Assembly (NCBI GenBank): GCA_947063485.1
Contig: CAMSSU010000001.1
Coordinates: forward strand, 1-64,000
Source: an uncultured Clostridia bacterium
Lineage (GTDB): Bacteria; Bacillota; Clostridia; Christensenellales; Christensenellaceae
Length of the DNA stretch: 64,000 nucleotides
Direction of reading: 5' to 3'
Both the position numbers and the translations under genes were made by a program. Positions 41,422-49,774 of this stretch are shown here, in pieces. A model generated the notes under the pieces. That model did not search any database and was not told the origin of the DNA. It worked only from the letters and a program-made list of their open reading frames with translations. Positions within the stretch are counted from its first letter, which is position 1. Every line of letters starts with the position of its first letter.

Positions 41422-41455
41422 AAAAGCCCTGCCTTGAAAACAAAGCAGGGCTTTT
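41422..41455 (-). terminator. terminator of the NlpC/P60 gene
   Basis: AAAAGCCCTGC / GCAGGGCTTTT perfect 11-bp stem with a 12-nt loop, just past the stop codon on the minus strand. Confidence 0.88.
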
Positions 41456-41469
41456 GGGCACTCTCTGCG

Positions 41470-43353
41470 CTAGAAGATGCGGTATGCGCAGTAGAAGTAT
41501 TTATTCCAATAGGAAGTGCGGAAGGAGCGCTGGACAACCTTGCCGTTGCTGGTCGAGGCGTCGATCATGGTGTCGCCCGAAACCGCAATGCCGACATGCC
41601 CGCGGGTCGCGCCCATCTTAAAGACGATGACGTCGCCCCGGCGAATGCTGCTCATGCTGGTGAGCCGCTGATAGCGGGAAGTGCTGCGCCATGCGTAGGA
41701 AGTCATATACCCTTGCCGGACGCCCGCCTGGTTCAGCGCCCAGTAGACCAGGCCCGAGCAGTCGAACTGGTTGGGGCCCTTGGCGCCCAGCACATAGCGG
41801 CATCCGAGCTTGGAGCGCGCCGCTGCGATAAATGCCTCGACGCCCGCACTGTTGGAGGAACCGGGATCGCTGGGCTTTTTGCCGCCACCGCTGTTTCCGC
41901 CCTTGCTCGGCTTTGAGACAGCGGGCGCCTTCTTCGCGCTGTCCGAGAACAGCTTGGCGTTGGTCTGCGCGCCGAACTTCCCGTCCACGGTCAGGCCGTT
42001 TTGCTTCTGGAAGGATTTAAGCGCATTGTTGGTATCCTCGCCAAAGTACCCTGTTACTTTGGACATATATTTCAGCTCTTTGAGCCGCTCCTGAATGCGG
42101 GTAACGTCGTCGCCGCTGGCGCCGATGGAGATGGAGTTATACTCCGCGTTATCCGAGAGCAGCATCAGCCGGGTTTCCTGGCCGATATAGCCGTCCGAAA
42201 TCAGGCCGTTGACCATCTGGAACCGCTTGACTGCGGCAACCGTGTCGTCGCCGTATTTGCCGTCCGGCTCGGTCGTCAGATAGCCCAAATTCTTCAGGCG
42301 CTTCTGATAGGAGCGGATATCTTCGCTGACCTCGCCCTTGGCCAGGACGTTGGCCTTGGCCTCTTCGGAATACAGCTGCTCGCGGGTCTGCTCGCCGATG
42401 GCGCCATCCACCGCCAGGCCATTGCGCTCCTGGAATTTCTGGACAGCCGCCGTCGTCTCGCTGCCATAATGGCCGGTGGCCTTGCTCATATAGCCAAGGT
42501 CCCAGAGACGGTGCTGCAATTCGGTGACGTCGTCGCCGTCCATGCCTTCCGAGACGGCATACTTGGGCGCATCTTCGGCAAACAGAGCAGTATAAGTCCC
42601 CTCGTCGACGATGCCCGTCTGCTCCAGGCTGCTGCTGCGCTGGAACAGGCCGACGGCCGTGCCGATCTGCTCAGTGTAGGTCAGCGTCGGCTCGTCCTCG
42701 CCCATATAGCCCAGCTCGGTAAGCCTGCTCTGAATTTTAGAGACGACCGGGTTTGTCATGCCAGGCTCTGCGTGGCGGGGCGGCTCCTCCGGCTGCGGCG
42801 CGGTGAGCACGGCAGTGGAGAGCGCGGCCTGCGCCTGCTCTTCGGATTTTTGTTCGGAGCTTTTGACCGCCGCAGAAACCGCGATGGGCGCCGCGGCGAT
42901 GAGCACCAGCGCCGTCGCCAGCGAGACGATGGCCTTGCGGCTCATCCTGCGGAAGAGGGACGGGGTTTCACGGAAAAACGCCGCAAATTTCGCCGGAAGA
43001 GCGGCAAACAGCTGCGGGATTTTGCGTAAGAACCCCGGCACTTTGCGGAAAAATGCGGGCATCTTGCCAAAGAAGGTGGGAATGCCTGCAAAGAAACTGC
43101 AAACGCTGGCCCAAACCTGCGCGAAAAAGGCTTTGGCAGAGGCTGGCTTTGCCTTGGGCGCTCTGGGCGCGGCGATAGGCGCCTTGTCCTGCACTGCCTG
43201 CTGCCTGGGCGCCGAAAGAGGGGCCCTTTTGATGGCGCTGGCGGCTCTGCGCCGGGGGCTTGTCCGCCGGTAATTGGAAATGCGCCGTCTCCGTTTCAGG
43301 TTCAGGAGCATTTGCTTCCAGAAAAGCTTGATTTTTCTCAAAAATTGTTTCAT
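41470..43353 (-). CDS. NlpC/P60 peptidoglycan endopeptidase with peptidoglycan-binding repeats
   Basis: A 627-residue cell-wall hydrolase. A basic cytoplasmic region (1-90) is followed by a six-unit heptad-like repeat (91-137), then one membrane helix (about 140-163). Outside the cell come about four PG_binding_1 domains (about 200-470), each with the AV-x-x-FQ and G-x-x-G-x-x-T pattern. A Gly/Ser/Pro linker precedes the NlpC/P60 domain (about 505-627), with nucleophile Cys532 in FDCSGLVYW and His in GHVGIAVSG. It should cleave stem peptides of peptidoglycan. It has its own terminator and no operon partner. Confidence 0.92.
   Translation of the reverse strand: MKQFLRKIKLFWKQMLLNLKRRRRISNYRRTSPRRRAASAIKRAPLSAPRQQAVQDKAPIAAPRAPKAKPASAKAFFAQVWASVCSFFAGIPTFFGKMPAFFRKVPGFLRKIPQLFAALPAKFAAFFRETPSLFRRMSRKAIVSLATALVLIAAAPIAVSAAVKSSEQKSEEQAQAALSTAVLTAPQPEEPPRHAEPGMTNPVVSKIQSRLTELGYMGEDEPTLTYTEQIGTAVGLFQRSSSLEQTGIVDEGTYTALFAEDAPKYAVSEGMDGDDVTELQHRLWDLGYMSKATGHYGSETTAAVQKFQERNGLAVDGAIGEQTREQLYSEEAKANVLAKGEVSEDIRSYQKRLKNLGYLTTEPDGKYGDDTVAAVKRFQMVNGLISDGYIGQETRLMLLSDNAEYNSISIGASGDDVTRIQERLKELKYMSKVTGYFGEDTNNALKSFQKQNGLTVDGKFGAQTNAKLFSDSAKKAPAVSKPSKGGNSGGGKKPSDPGSSNSAGVEAFIAAARSKLGCRYVLGAKGPNQFDCSGLVYWALNQAGVRQGYMTSYAWRSTSRYQRLTSMSSIRRGDVIVFKMGATRGHVGIAVSGDTMIDASTSNGKVVQRSFRTSYWNKYFYCAYRIF
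42943..43083 (-). repeat. heptad-like protein repeat before the membrane helix of the NlpC/P60 protein
   Basis: Residues 91-137 are built of units like IPTFFGK, MPAFFRK, VPGFLRK, IPQLFAA and TPSLFRR: hydrophobic residue, Pro, x, Phe/Leu, Phe, basic, Lys/Arg. The units would make a basic, amphipathic, Pro-punctuated helix next to the inner face of the membrane. Confidence 0.7.
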
Positions 43354-43517
43354 AGTCCTGCTTTCCTAAATAAGAATACTTTGATTTGCATTATACGATA
43401 AAATTAACATTTTGTATACATCGCGGCGCAGAGGGCGGCCGGGCGGCGCGCACCCCGGCCGATTATAGACAAGAAAAACGCAAATTTTGAATTTTTTATG
43501 ACGCGGCATTTTGCTTA

Positions 43518-43526
43518 TGCTATACT
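43518..43526 (+). promoter_or_regulatory. extended -10 element for the serine hydrolase gene
   Basis: TGC followed by TATACT (43521-43526), 25 bp before the start codon; the -35 region is poor. Confidence 0.5.
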
Positions 43527-43550
43527 GGAAGAAATCAGGAGGTTTTGGGC

Positions 43551-45059
43551 ATGAGAGAGTATTTTGAGCGGTGCGCGCCCGGGCAGGCCGGGGTAGACGC
43601 CGGGCGGCTGCTGGAGCTCTGCCGGGAGCTGCAAAAGCCGCAGTATGGTCTGCATGCGCTGATGTTTCTGCGCCAGGGAAAGGTGATCTACGAGAGCTAT
43701 TTTGCGCCCTATGAGAAGGGGAAACGGCACAGCCTGTTTTCCGTCTCCAAGAGCTTTACGGCCATCGCCGTTCTCTTTGCCGTTCAGGAAGGCCTGCTTG
43801 GGCTGGAAGACCGGGTCGTCTCCTTCTTCCCGGATAAACTGCCGTCGCAGCCCTGCCCGAATATGGCGGCCATGACGGTCCGGCATCTGATGATGATGGC
43901 GCCGGGCTTTTCCGCTGCGCCGCACGATTTCAAATACCCGCATCTGGACGATGTGGTAAACGATTTTCCCTATTCCTACGAGAATTTTGCCTACCAGCCG
44001 CAGACGGACTGGGCTGGCGATTTCCTGCATAAATACGTGGAGCACACGCCGGGGGAGCGCTTCCTATACTGCTCTGCCTGCACATATATGCTCTCGGCCA
44101 TTTTACAGCGGGTCAGCGGCCAGAACCTCCTGGAGTTTTTGCGCCCGCGCCTGTTTGAGCCGCTGGAAATTGCGGATGCCGCATGGCAAAAATGTCCGGA
44201 AGGGGTCTGCACCGGCGGCTGGGGGCTCTCGCTCTGCGCGGAAAGCCTGGCCAAGTTTGCGCAGTTTATGCTGCAGGAAGGGCGCTGGCAGGGCAGGCAA
44301 CTGCTGGATGCCCGGTATATCCGGCAGATGAGCCAATGCCAAATTCTCATCCATACGCCCGGCCGGAAACAGCCCGAGCAGTTCGGCTATCAGGTTTGGG
44401 TAGAGGGTGAGCAGGGAATTTACAGCGGTGTGGGCGCCTTTGGGCAGGCATACGTCGTGTTCCCGGAGCAGCAGGCCGTGGCCGTGCTGCTGGGCGGGAG
44501 TATGCAGTATCTGCGCGCACTGCAAATACTGCGCAAGAAATTCCCCAGGGCAGTCGGCCAAGGGGGCGCAGATGCGCTGGCAGAGCGGGAACTGGCGCAG
44601 CTGGCAGGGGAGGCGAGAATCGCTCCAACGGAGGGGGCGCCCTCCTGGCAGGAGCCGCTGGCCGCGCGCTATTCCGGCAGGGAATATGCCCTGGCGCCCA
44701 ACTACCTGGGGCTGACGGGCATCCGCTTTTGGTTTGGGGAGCGGGACGAGGTGGAAATCCAGATGGGGCGGCGAAGCAGCCGCCTGGCCATCGGATACAG
44801 CGCCTTTCTCCGGGGCAAAATGCCGCTCATAGAAAACGAGTTTATGGATGCGCATAATCAGCTGGTCTTCTCTGCGGCGGCCTGCTCGGGCGCATGGCAG
44901 GAGGGCAAATACCATCTGCGCATCGCCTATACCGAGCAGTGCTATATCAGCGATTTTGAGATCGAGTTCGCGCCGCACGGCATCCATATCTCGTGCGGCA
45001 GAAATGTCGGGTTCGTGCAGAGCGCGAATATGCCCATGCTGGGCTATCAAAAACAGTGA
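43551..45059 (+). CDS. beta-lactamase family serine hydrolase
   Basis: A 502-residue protein of the class C beta-lactamase / esterase superfamily (PF00144). The catalytic Ser64-xx-Lys67 lies in LFSVSKSFTA. A Tyr in YCSACTYMLSA near residue 168 is at the YxN position. The catalytic domain spans about 1-340, and about 370-500 form a beta-rich lipocalin-like tail. There is no signal peptide, so it acts in the cytosol. Substrate may be a D-amino-acid peptide or ester rather than a beta-lactam. ATG at 43551 is chosen over a TTG two codons upstream, with AGGAGG 8 nt before it. Confidence 0.88.
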   Translation: MREYFERCAPGQAGVDAGRLLELCRELQKPQYGLHALMFLRQGKVIYESYFAPYEKGKRHSLFSVSKSFTAIAVLFAVQEGLLGLEDRVVSFFPDKLPSQPCPNMAAMTVRHLMMMAPGFSAAPHDFKYPHLDDVVNDFPYSYENFAYQPQTDWAGDFLHKYVEHTPGERFLYCSACTYMLSAILQRVSGQNLLEFLRPRLFEPLEIADAAWQKCPEGVCTGGWGLSLCAESLAKFAQFMLQEGRWQGRQLLDARYIRQMSQCQILIHTPGRKQPEQFGYQVWVEGEQGIYSGVGAFGQAYVVFPEQQAVAVLLGGSMQYLRALQILRKKFPRAVGQGGADALAERELAQLAGEARIAPTEGAPSWQEPLAARYSGREYALAPNYLGLTGIRFWFGERDEVEIQMGRRSSRLAIGYSAFLRGKMPLIENEFMDAHNQLVFSAAACSGAWQEGKYHLRIAYTEQCYISDFEIEFAPHGIHISCGRNVGFVQSANMPMLGYQKQ

Positions 45060-45069
45060 GGGGCGGAAA

Positions 45070-45249
45070 ATGCAAAAAGAGCAAATGAGTGATAAGATGC
45101 TGGTCTGCCGGGACTGCGGCAATGAATTCGTGTTTACAAAGGCAGAGCAGTTGTTTTTCAGGGAAAAAGGCTTTGAAAAAGAGCCCGTGCGCTGCCCGGC
45201 CTGCCGGAAAGCGAGAAGGCAGGAGAAGGCAGGCCAAAAGAGAAGATAA
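45070..45249 (+). CDS. small zinc-ribbon protein
   Basis: A 59-residue protein with two CxxC pairs (CRDCG and CPAC) separated by EFVFTKAEQLFFREKGFEKEPVR, the pattern of the probable zinc-ribbon family zf-trcl. The tail is basic (KARRQEKAGQKRR). Members are found beside DNA- and RNA-related genes; function is unknown. It begins 10 bp after the serine hydrolase and is cotranscribed with it. Confidence 0.85.
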   Translation: MQKEQMSDKMLVCRDCGNEFVFTKAEQLFFREKGFEKEPVRCPACRKARRQEKAGQKRR

Positions 45250-45280
45250 GCAGGAAGCGGCCGCGCCGCCTCTGCGCAAT

Positions 45281-45306
45281 AAAAAAGCCCCGCCAATTGG
45301 CGGGGC
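45281..45306 (-). terminator. minus-strand terminator without an assigned gene
   Basis: GCCCCGCCAA / TTGGCGGGGC perfect 10-bp arms (45287-45306); on the minus strand T6 follows (complement of 45281-45286). There is no T run on the plus strand, so it should not end the zinc-ribbon transcript. Confidence 0.75.
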
Positions 45307-45995
45307 ATGCGTTTGTATTTGCTGTTTGGGATATGGCGCGGCGCATACGAGTTTTGGCAGTCTGCTTTTGGAAGATCCATCCTTATGGCAAATCATTGCC
45401 GCGGGTTTGCATCGCCCGGCTTTTTTGGTGATTTTTGAGGCTTGCCGCCCGGGCCGTGATTAGAAAACCCGCCGGGCCGCCGCGAAATTCGCAAGCCAGC
45501 GATATCTTTTTTCTCCGGAAAACCTGAAGCAGGAATAAAAGGGTTTGCGTGGCCTGCTTCCTGCGTCGCTTTTGGGGCACACTTTGTATTTTATAGAAGA
45601 AGATAAAATAAAGTTTTGCCGGAATATCCAAAAGGGATGCCTATTTTTCGCGCCTAGGCGCTGGGGCTCTGCGCGATGCCAGCTGCCCGGCGAAATGCGC
45701 CGCAGCCTATCCCCTGGCTGCTCTTTGGCTCTTCACTGTTCATTGGAATCGCTCCCTTCTGCTCATGCCATAGTTGAGAATCTGCACTCCCGCCGCTTGG
45801 AACTCTGCGGCTTTCTTATATCGCAAAACCACCCTCGCTTATTTTTGGAAACCCACTGCTCCCAGCGGCGAAAATGCTTTTGCTCTATGGAGTTTTGCTT
45901 CTCTTACTTATAATATTCGCAGAGAAACCCGCCGTTCCTTCTTTTTTATAAAAAATATTTTCGGCTTGCTCCGCTTTTTAGGGGCTTGACAATTA

Positions 45996-46004
45996 TGGTA
46001 TAAT
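45996..46004 (+). promoter_or_regulatory. extended -10 promoter for the DUF2156 gene
   Basis: TGG directly before TATAAT (45999-46004), 65 bp before the start codon. A TTGACA at 45986-45991 is too close (7 bp) to act as its -35. Confidence 0.5.
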
Positions 46005-46068
46005 AAATCTGCGGAATGCCGGATTGGCATAAACGCGCGAAACATAAAAACGAGGATAAATATTTTAT

Positions 46069-46953
46069 ATGCTACAATTAGAAGAGATTACGCTTGGTCT
46101 CAAAGAGAGGTATGAAAGCTTTGCGGAATATGAAAAGCTTTCATTTTTGCGTTTCCCCAATATTTTCATGTCCCGGGGGTGCATGGCGCTGCGCTACGGC
46201 GAAAAAGAAGGGGCCATGAGCATCTACTCCGTCATGCCAAGGCTGGAAGTGCCGCCCTATGGCCTGGGCTTTTTCGTCAAGGAAGGGCAGAGCGCGGCGC
46301 CGCTGGTGCGGGCGGCGGAGGAGAAGTTTGGCGGCAAGGTGAATTACTACGAGCTTTCCGAGCCCATGGTGGACAAACTCCTCTCGGACTGCCCGGGGAT
46401 GTTCCGCAAAGAGGAATCGGTGGACGACGAGGACTATATCTACGAAACCGAGAAGCTCATCTCGCTTTCCGGCAAGAAATATCACTCCAAGCGCAACTTT
46501 GTCAACCGCTTCGAGGCCAACTATTCCTATGAATACCTGCCGCTGACGGGCAGCAACGCGATGGAATGCCTGCCTGCGCTGGAGGAGTGGTTTGCGCGGC
46601 ACCACGAGAAGATGCTCTTTTATTTCGATGAGCAGGAGGCCATTTTGGAGCTGCTGAACAACTTCGATGCCCTGGGCCTTAGAGGGGCGGCCATCAAAAT
46701 CGACGGGAAAATCCGCGCCATGACGATTGGCGAATTCCTGCCGCCGGATACCGCGCATATCATCATCGAAAAGGCGGATATCGACTATCCTGGGCTGTAT
46801 GCCGTCATCAACCAGAAGTTTTTGGAGCACGAATGGGCGGGCACAAAGCTGGTCAACCGGGAGGAGGATATGGGCGTGGAGGGCCTGCGCAAGGCAAAGC
46901 AATCCTATCATCCCGTCTTCCAGAACAAAGTGTTCAACGCCATCCGCATCTAG
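46069..46953 (+). CDS. DUF2156 (phosphatidylglycerol lysyltransferase C-terminal-like) protein
   Basis: A 294-residue soluble protein with a tandem GNAT-like fold, matching DUF2156 (LPG_synthase_C). Recognised parts: YETEKLISLSGKKYHSKRNFVNRFEANYSY near residues 125-154, GAAIKIDGKIRAMTIGE near 206-222, and the end VNREEDMGVEGLRKAKQSYHPVF near 262-284. In MprF this domain transfers aminoacyl groups from tRNA to lipid; free-standing versions lack the flippase and their acceptor is unknown. The ribosome binding site is weak (GAGGAT, 11 nt upstream). Confidence 0.87.
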   Translation: MLQLEEITLGLKERYESFAEYEKLSFLRFPNIFMSRGCMALRYGEKEGAMSIYSVMPRLEVPPYGLGFFVKEGQSAAPLVRAAEEKFGGKVNYYELSEPMVDKLLSDCPGMFRKEESVDDEDYIYETEKLISLSGKKYHSKRNFVNRFEANYSYEYLPLTGSNAMECLPALEEWFARHHEKMLFYFDEQEAILELLNNFDALGLRGAAIKIDGKIRAMTIGEFLPPDTAHIIIEKADIDYPGLYAVINQKFLEHEWAGTKLVNREEDMGVEGLRKAKQSYHPVFQNKVFNAIRI

Positions 46954-46998
46954 CCGAAAATTTTCCAGATTTGGAAAAAATAAGTTTAAAAGAAAAAG

Positions 46999-47047
46999 CA
47001 CCTGTCCATACTAGCTATAACAAAAGCGAAATGACAGGTGTTTTTTT
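46999..47047 (+). terminator. terminator whose 3' arm holds the spoIIR ribosome binding site
   Basis: CACCTGTC (46999-47006) / GACAGGTG (47033-47040) with a 26-nt loop, followed by T7 that runs into the spoIIR ATG at 47048. The only ribosome binding site for spoIIR (AGGTG) lies in the 3' arm. Confidence 0.75.
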
Positions 47048-47602
47048 ATGAGAGCAAAAAAGATGTATCTTCTTTTGGCGGCGATTCTGCTTTTAAGCTG
47101 TGTCTCTGCCCGGGCGCAGGAGCCCTTCCGGCTGCACATCATCGCCAACAGCGACGGCGCGGCGGATCAGAAGGTCAAGCTGATGGTGCGGGATGCCATT
47201 TTGGAATATACCGCGGATCAGGCCACTGCCTGCCGGGATAAACAGCAGGCAGAGCACTATATGCGCGAGCATCTATCCGAGCTGGAAGCCTGCGCCAACC
47301 AGGTGCTGGCGGAAAACGGCTTTGGCTATACCGCACGGGCCTATCTGGGGCGGTTCGAATTCCCGGATAAGACGTATGGCGACGTAACCTACCCCGCCGG
47401 AGAGTATGATGCCCTGCGCCTGGTGCTGGGCCAGGGAGACGGGCAGAACTGGTGGTGCGTCATGTTCCCGCCGCTGTGCATCGTCAATGAGGAGATTTTA
47501 GAGCAGGAGGAAGTGGAATACACTTCTCTGGCGTGGGAATGGCTGCAATCCCTGTTTGGGGGCGGAGAAAAGGAGGCAAACGATGCAAAGACAGTTTCTT
47601 AA
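47048..47602 (+). CDS. spoIIR: stage II sporulation protein R
   Basis: A 184-residue secreted signalling protein. In B. subtilis it is made in the forespore under sigma F and triggers SpoIIGA to process pro-sigma E in the mother cell. A signal peptide spans about residues 1-23. Diagnostic motifs are RLHIIANSDGAADQKVKL near 28-45 and the WWCVMFPPLC block near 135-144. It is complete. The 3' end overlaps sleB by 20 bp, making a spoIIR-sleB-ypeB operon. The ribosome binding site is embedded in an upstream hairpin. Confidence 0.95.
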   Translation: MRAKKMYLLLAAILLLSCVSARAQEPFRLHIIANSDGAADQKVKLMVRDAILEYTADQATACRDKQQAEHYMREHLSELEACANQVLAENGFGYTARAYLGRFEFPDKTYGDVTYPAGEYDALRLVLGQGDGQNWWCVMFPPLCIVNEEILEQEEVEYTSLAWEWLQSLFGGGEKEANDAKTVS

Positions 47603-48236
47603 AAGAAGCGCCGCAGTGGTGCTGATCGCCCTGCTGGCGGCGGCCTTTTGGCTTTCGGCGCTGGGGGTGACGTATACCAAATTGCCGGCCAGCGATGTGA
47701 AGGAAATCCAGCGGCGGCTCAAAGCCTGGGGCTATTACAGCGGCAATGTGGACGGCATCTACGGCGACCAGACCTACCGGGCCGTCCGCTATTTCCAGAG
47801 CAAGAACGGCCTGGCTGTGGATGGCATTGTGGGCAGCAGGACGGCAGAAAAACTGGGCATTCAGCTCTCCTCGGGCAAAGAGGAGGGGACGGACGCCTAT
47901 CTGCTGGCCAAGCTGGTCTATGCCGAGGCTCGGGGCGAGCCCTATCAGGGCAAGGTGGCCGTGGCGGCGGTGGTGCTCAACCGGGTGCGCAGCTCGGCGT
48001 TCCCAAACAGCATCTCGGGCGTCATCTATCAGCCGGGGGCGTTCTCGGTCATCTCGGATGGGCAGATATCGCTCTCGCCGGATGCCGAGGCCCTGCGCGC
48101 GGCCAAGGATGCCCTGGCAGGCGCAGACCCAACCGGCGGATGTGTCTTCTACTATAACCCAAAAAAGACGTCCAATTCCTATATGCTCAGCAAGCCCGTG
48201 GCCGTGGTCATCGGCAATCACAGCTTTTGCTACTAG
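47583..48236 (+). CDS. sleB: spore cortex-lytic enzyme SleB
   Basis: A 217-residue lytic transglycosylase that degrades cortex peptidoglycan during germination. An N-terminal signal/membrane segment (about 9-30), a PG_binding_1 domain (about 36-92) and the Hydrolase_2 catalytic domain (about 105-217) are seen. The catalytic Glu is expected at Glu115 in YAEARGEPYQGKVAVAAVVLNR. It overlaps spoIIR and is followed by ypeB after 24 bp, the usual sleB-ypeB pairing. Confidence 0.94.
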   Translation: MQRQFLKRSAAVVLIALLAAAFWLSALGVTYTKLPASDVKEIQRRLKAWGYYSGNVDGIYGDQTYRAVRYFQSKNGLAVDGIVGSRTAEKLGIQLSSGKEEGTDAYLLAKLVYAEARGEPYQGKVAVAAVVLNRVRSSAFPNSISGVIYQPGAFSVISDGQISLSPDAEALRAAKDALAGADPTGGCVFYYNPKKTSNSYMLSKPVAVVIGNHSFCY

Positions 48237-48260
48237 GCTTTGGGCAGGCGAAGGAGAAGT

Positions 48261-49568
48261 ATGATGCAGGAAAAGAAAATGCGGTATTTGAAGTGGATTG
48301 CGGTTACTGCGACGGTGGCCGTCGTCATCTCGGCCACGTGCTATGCCTTTTTTGCAGACCGGCGCACAGCCCGGCTGGAGCAGCAGTATGCCGCCCGGCA
48401 GGAGGCGGCCTATGGCGAGCTTATCCAGGGCATCGCCTCCCTGGAGGGCAAGCTGTATAAGCTCTCGCTCATGCCCAATTCGGCGCAGACATCCGGCCTG
48501 CTGGCGGATATCTGGCGGCAGACGGGTGAGCTGAACGGGTATCTGGCCGCGCTGAACTTGGGAGACGAAGTCCATCAGGCGATTTTCACCTTTCTGAACC
48601 AGGCGGGGGATTACGCCAAACAGCTGTTTTTGCGCTCTGCCGGGGGCGGCGCGCTGGAGCAGGAGGATGCCGGGCAGATTTTAAAACTGCAAGGCGCCTG
48701 CGCGCAGCTGGAGCAGAATCTGGAAGGCGCATGGCAGGCGGGATATGCCGGGGGCGGCGCACTGGTCTCCTTCTTTCCGGAGGATTCTGGCTATACCGAA
48801 AATTTCTCCGCTCAGGAATACCCCCGGCTGATCTACGACGGCCCCTTCTCCGAGAGCCTGGAGAGTGCGCCCGCCCTCAAAGATGCGGCGAAAGTTTCCC
48901 AGGAGCAGGCACAGCAGCTGGCCGAGGAATTTGCAGGGGAGAGCCTGGAGTTTGCCGGATATAATAAGGAAGCGAAAGTTCCCTTTTTCTGCTTTTCCGG
49001 CCAGAGCGGCACGCTGGTTTCGGTGGCCGAGCAGGGCGGCGGGATTTTGTCCTGGAGCCTTCCGCGGCAGACGGATATCTCCGTTCAGCCCACCCCGCAG
49101 CGAGCCGAAGAGTTAAAGCAGGCTGGCCTGGAGTTTTTGCGGCAGAAGGGCTATCCCGAGGCCGAGCTCTCCTATGCGCAGTATTACGGCGGGGATGCTC
49201 TGCTCAATTTCGTCCCCCTGCAGGATGGCGTGCGGCTCTACCCGGATCTCATCAAGCTGTGGATTCGGGCGGATGATATGCAGGTTGTGGGCATGGATGC
49301 CTGGGCATATGTCAAAAACCATAAGCAGAGGAGCTTTGCGCAGGGCATTTCCCTATCCGAAGCCCGCGCCCAGCTTCCGTCCGCGGCAAAGGAGACAGAC
49401 TGCGCCATGGCCGTCATCCCAAAAGAGACGGGGCAGGAGGTCTACTGCTGTGAATTCTTCTGCGAATATGAGGGCAGGCAGGCCATTCTCTATCTGGATG
49501 CGGCAGATGGGAGCGTGCAGGATATTTTGGAGATTGTGCATGTCAACGACGGCGTTTTGACAAGATAA
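48261..49568 (+). CDS. ypeB: germination protein YpeB
   Basis: A 435-residue protein needed for SleB stability in the spore. An N-terminal membrane anchor lies at about residues 12-32. A helical domain follows (about 35-170), then PepSY-like repeats in the C-terminal half (KVSQEQAQQLAEEF; QGISLSEARAQLP). The ATG pair at 48261/48264 follows AAGGAGA. It is the last gene of the spoIIR-sleB-ypeB run and has its own terminator. Confidence 0.93.
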   Translation: MMQEKKMRYLKWIAVTATVAVVISATCYAFFADRRTARLEQQYAARQEAAYGELIQGIASLEGKLYKLSLMPNSAQTSGLLADIWRQTGELNGYLAALNLGDEVHQAIFTFLNQAGDYAKQLFLRSAGGGALEQEDAGQILKLQGACAQLEQNLEGAWQAGYAGGGALVSFFPEDSGYTENFSAQEYPRLIYDGPFSESLESAPALKDAAKVSQEQAQQLAEEFAGESLEFAGYNKEAKVPFFCFSGQSGTLVSVAEQGGGILSWSLPRQTDISVQPTPQRAEELKQAGLEFLRQKGYPEAELSYAQYYGGDALLNFVPLQDGVRLYPDLIKLWIRADDMQVVGMDAWAYVKNHKQRSFAQGISLSEARAQLPSAAKETDCAMAVIPKETGQEVYCCEFFCEYEGRQAILYLDAADGSVQDILEIVHVNDGVLTR

Positions 49569-49596
49569 GAATTCAAAAATTGCAAAACAGAAGAAA

Positions 49597-49623
49597 AGAG
49601 CGCCGAAAACCGGCGTTCTTTTT
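49597..49623 (+). terminator. terminator of spoIIR-sleB-ypeB
   Basis: AGAGCGCCG / CGGCGTTCT stem with an AAAAC loop and T tail. Confidence 0.85.
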
Positions 49624-49774
49624 GGGTTTTGCAAAACGAAATGCAGGAAAAAAATAAAAAGTTTCAAAAATATTGCAAAATTCTCCAGAAAAATATTGCG
49701 CCCGGCCGGCCTTGTGTGATAAAATTAGCCAATATGCAGAGGGGTTTCTGCCAGAAAGCGGAAGGAAGGGCGAA

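Larger units (their letters stand above)
45250..46068. other. about 0.8 kb without a convincing gene
   Basis: All frames hold only short or low-quality reading frames. Features present: a minus-strand terminator at 45281-45306; an inverted repeat GAAGCAGG (45527-45534) / CCTGCTTC (45553-45560); a GC-rich foldable stretch around 45655-45720; an AT-rich end (45900-46060) with an extended -10. The base composition drops relative to neighbours. A minus-strand non-coding RNA ending at the terminator, or a decayed gene, would explain it. I recognise no tmRNA, RNase P, SRP or 6S RNA motif. Confidence 0.5.

Noticed and set aside
45545..45913. A 122-codon open frame in the gene-poor interval
   Set aside because: It has no convincing ribosome binding site, is rich in Cys, Ser and Leu in a random way, and shows no domain; not reported as a gene.
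45986..46004. TTGACA followed by TATAAT as a full promoter
   Set aside because: The boxes are only 7 bp apart; only the extended -10 was kept.
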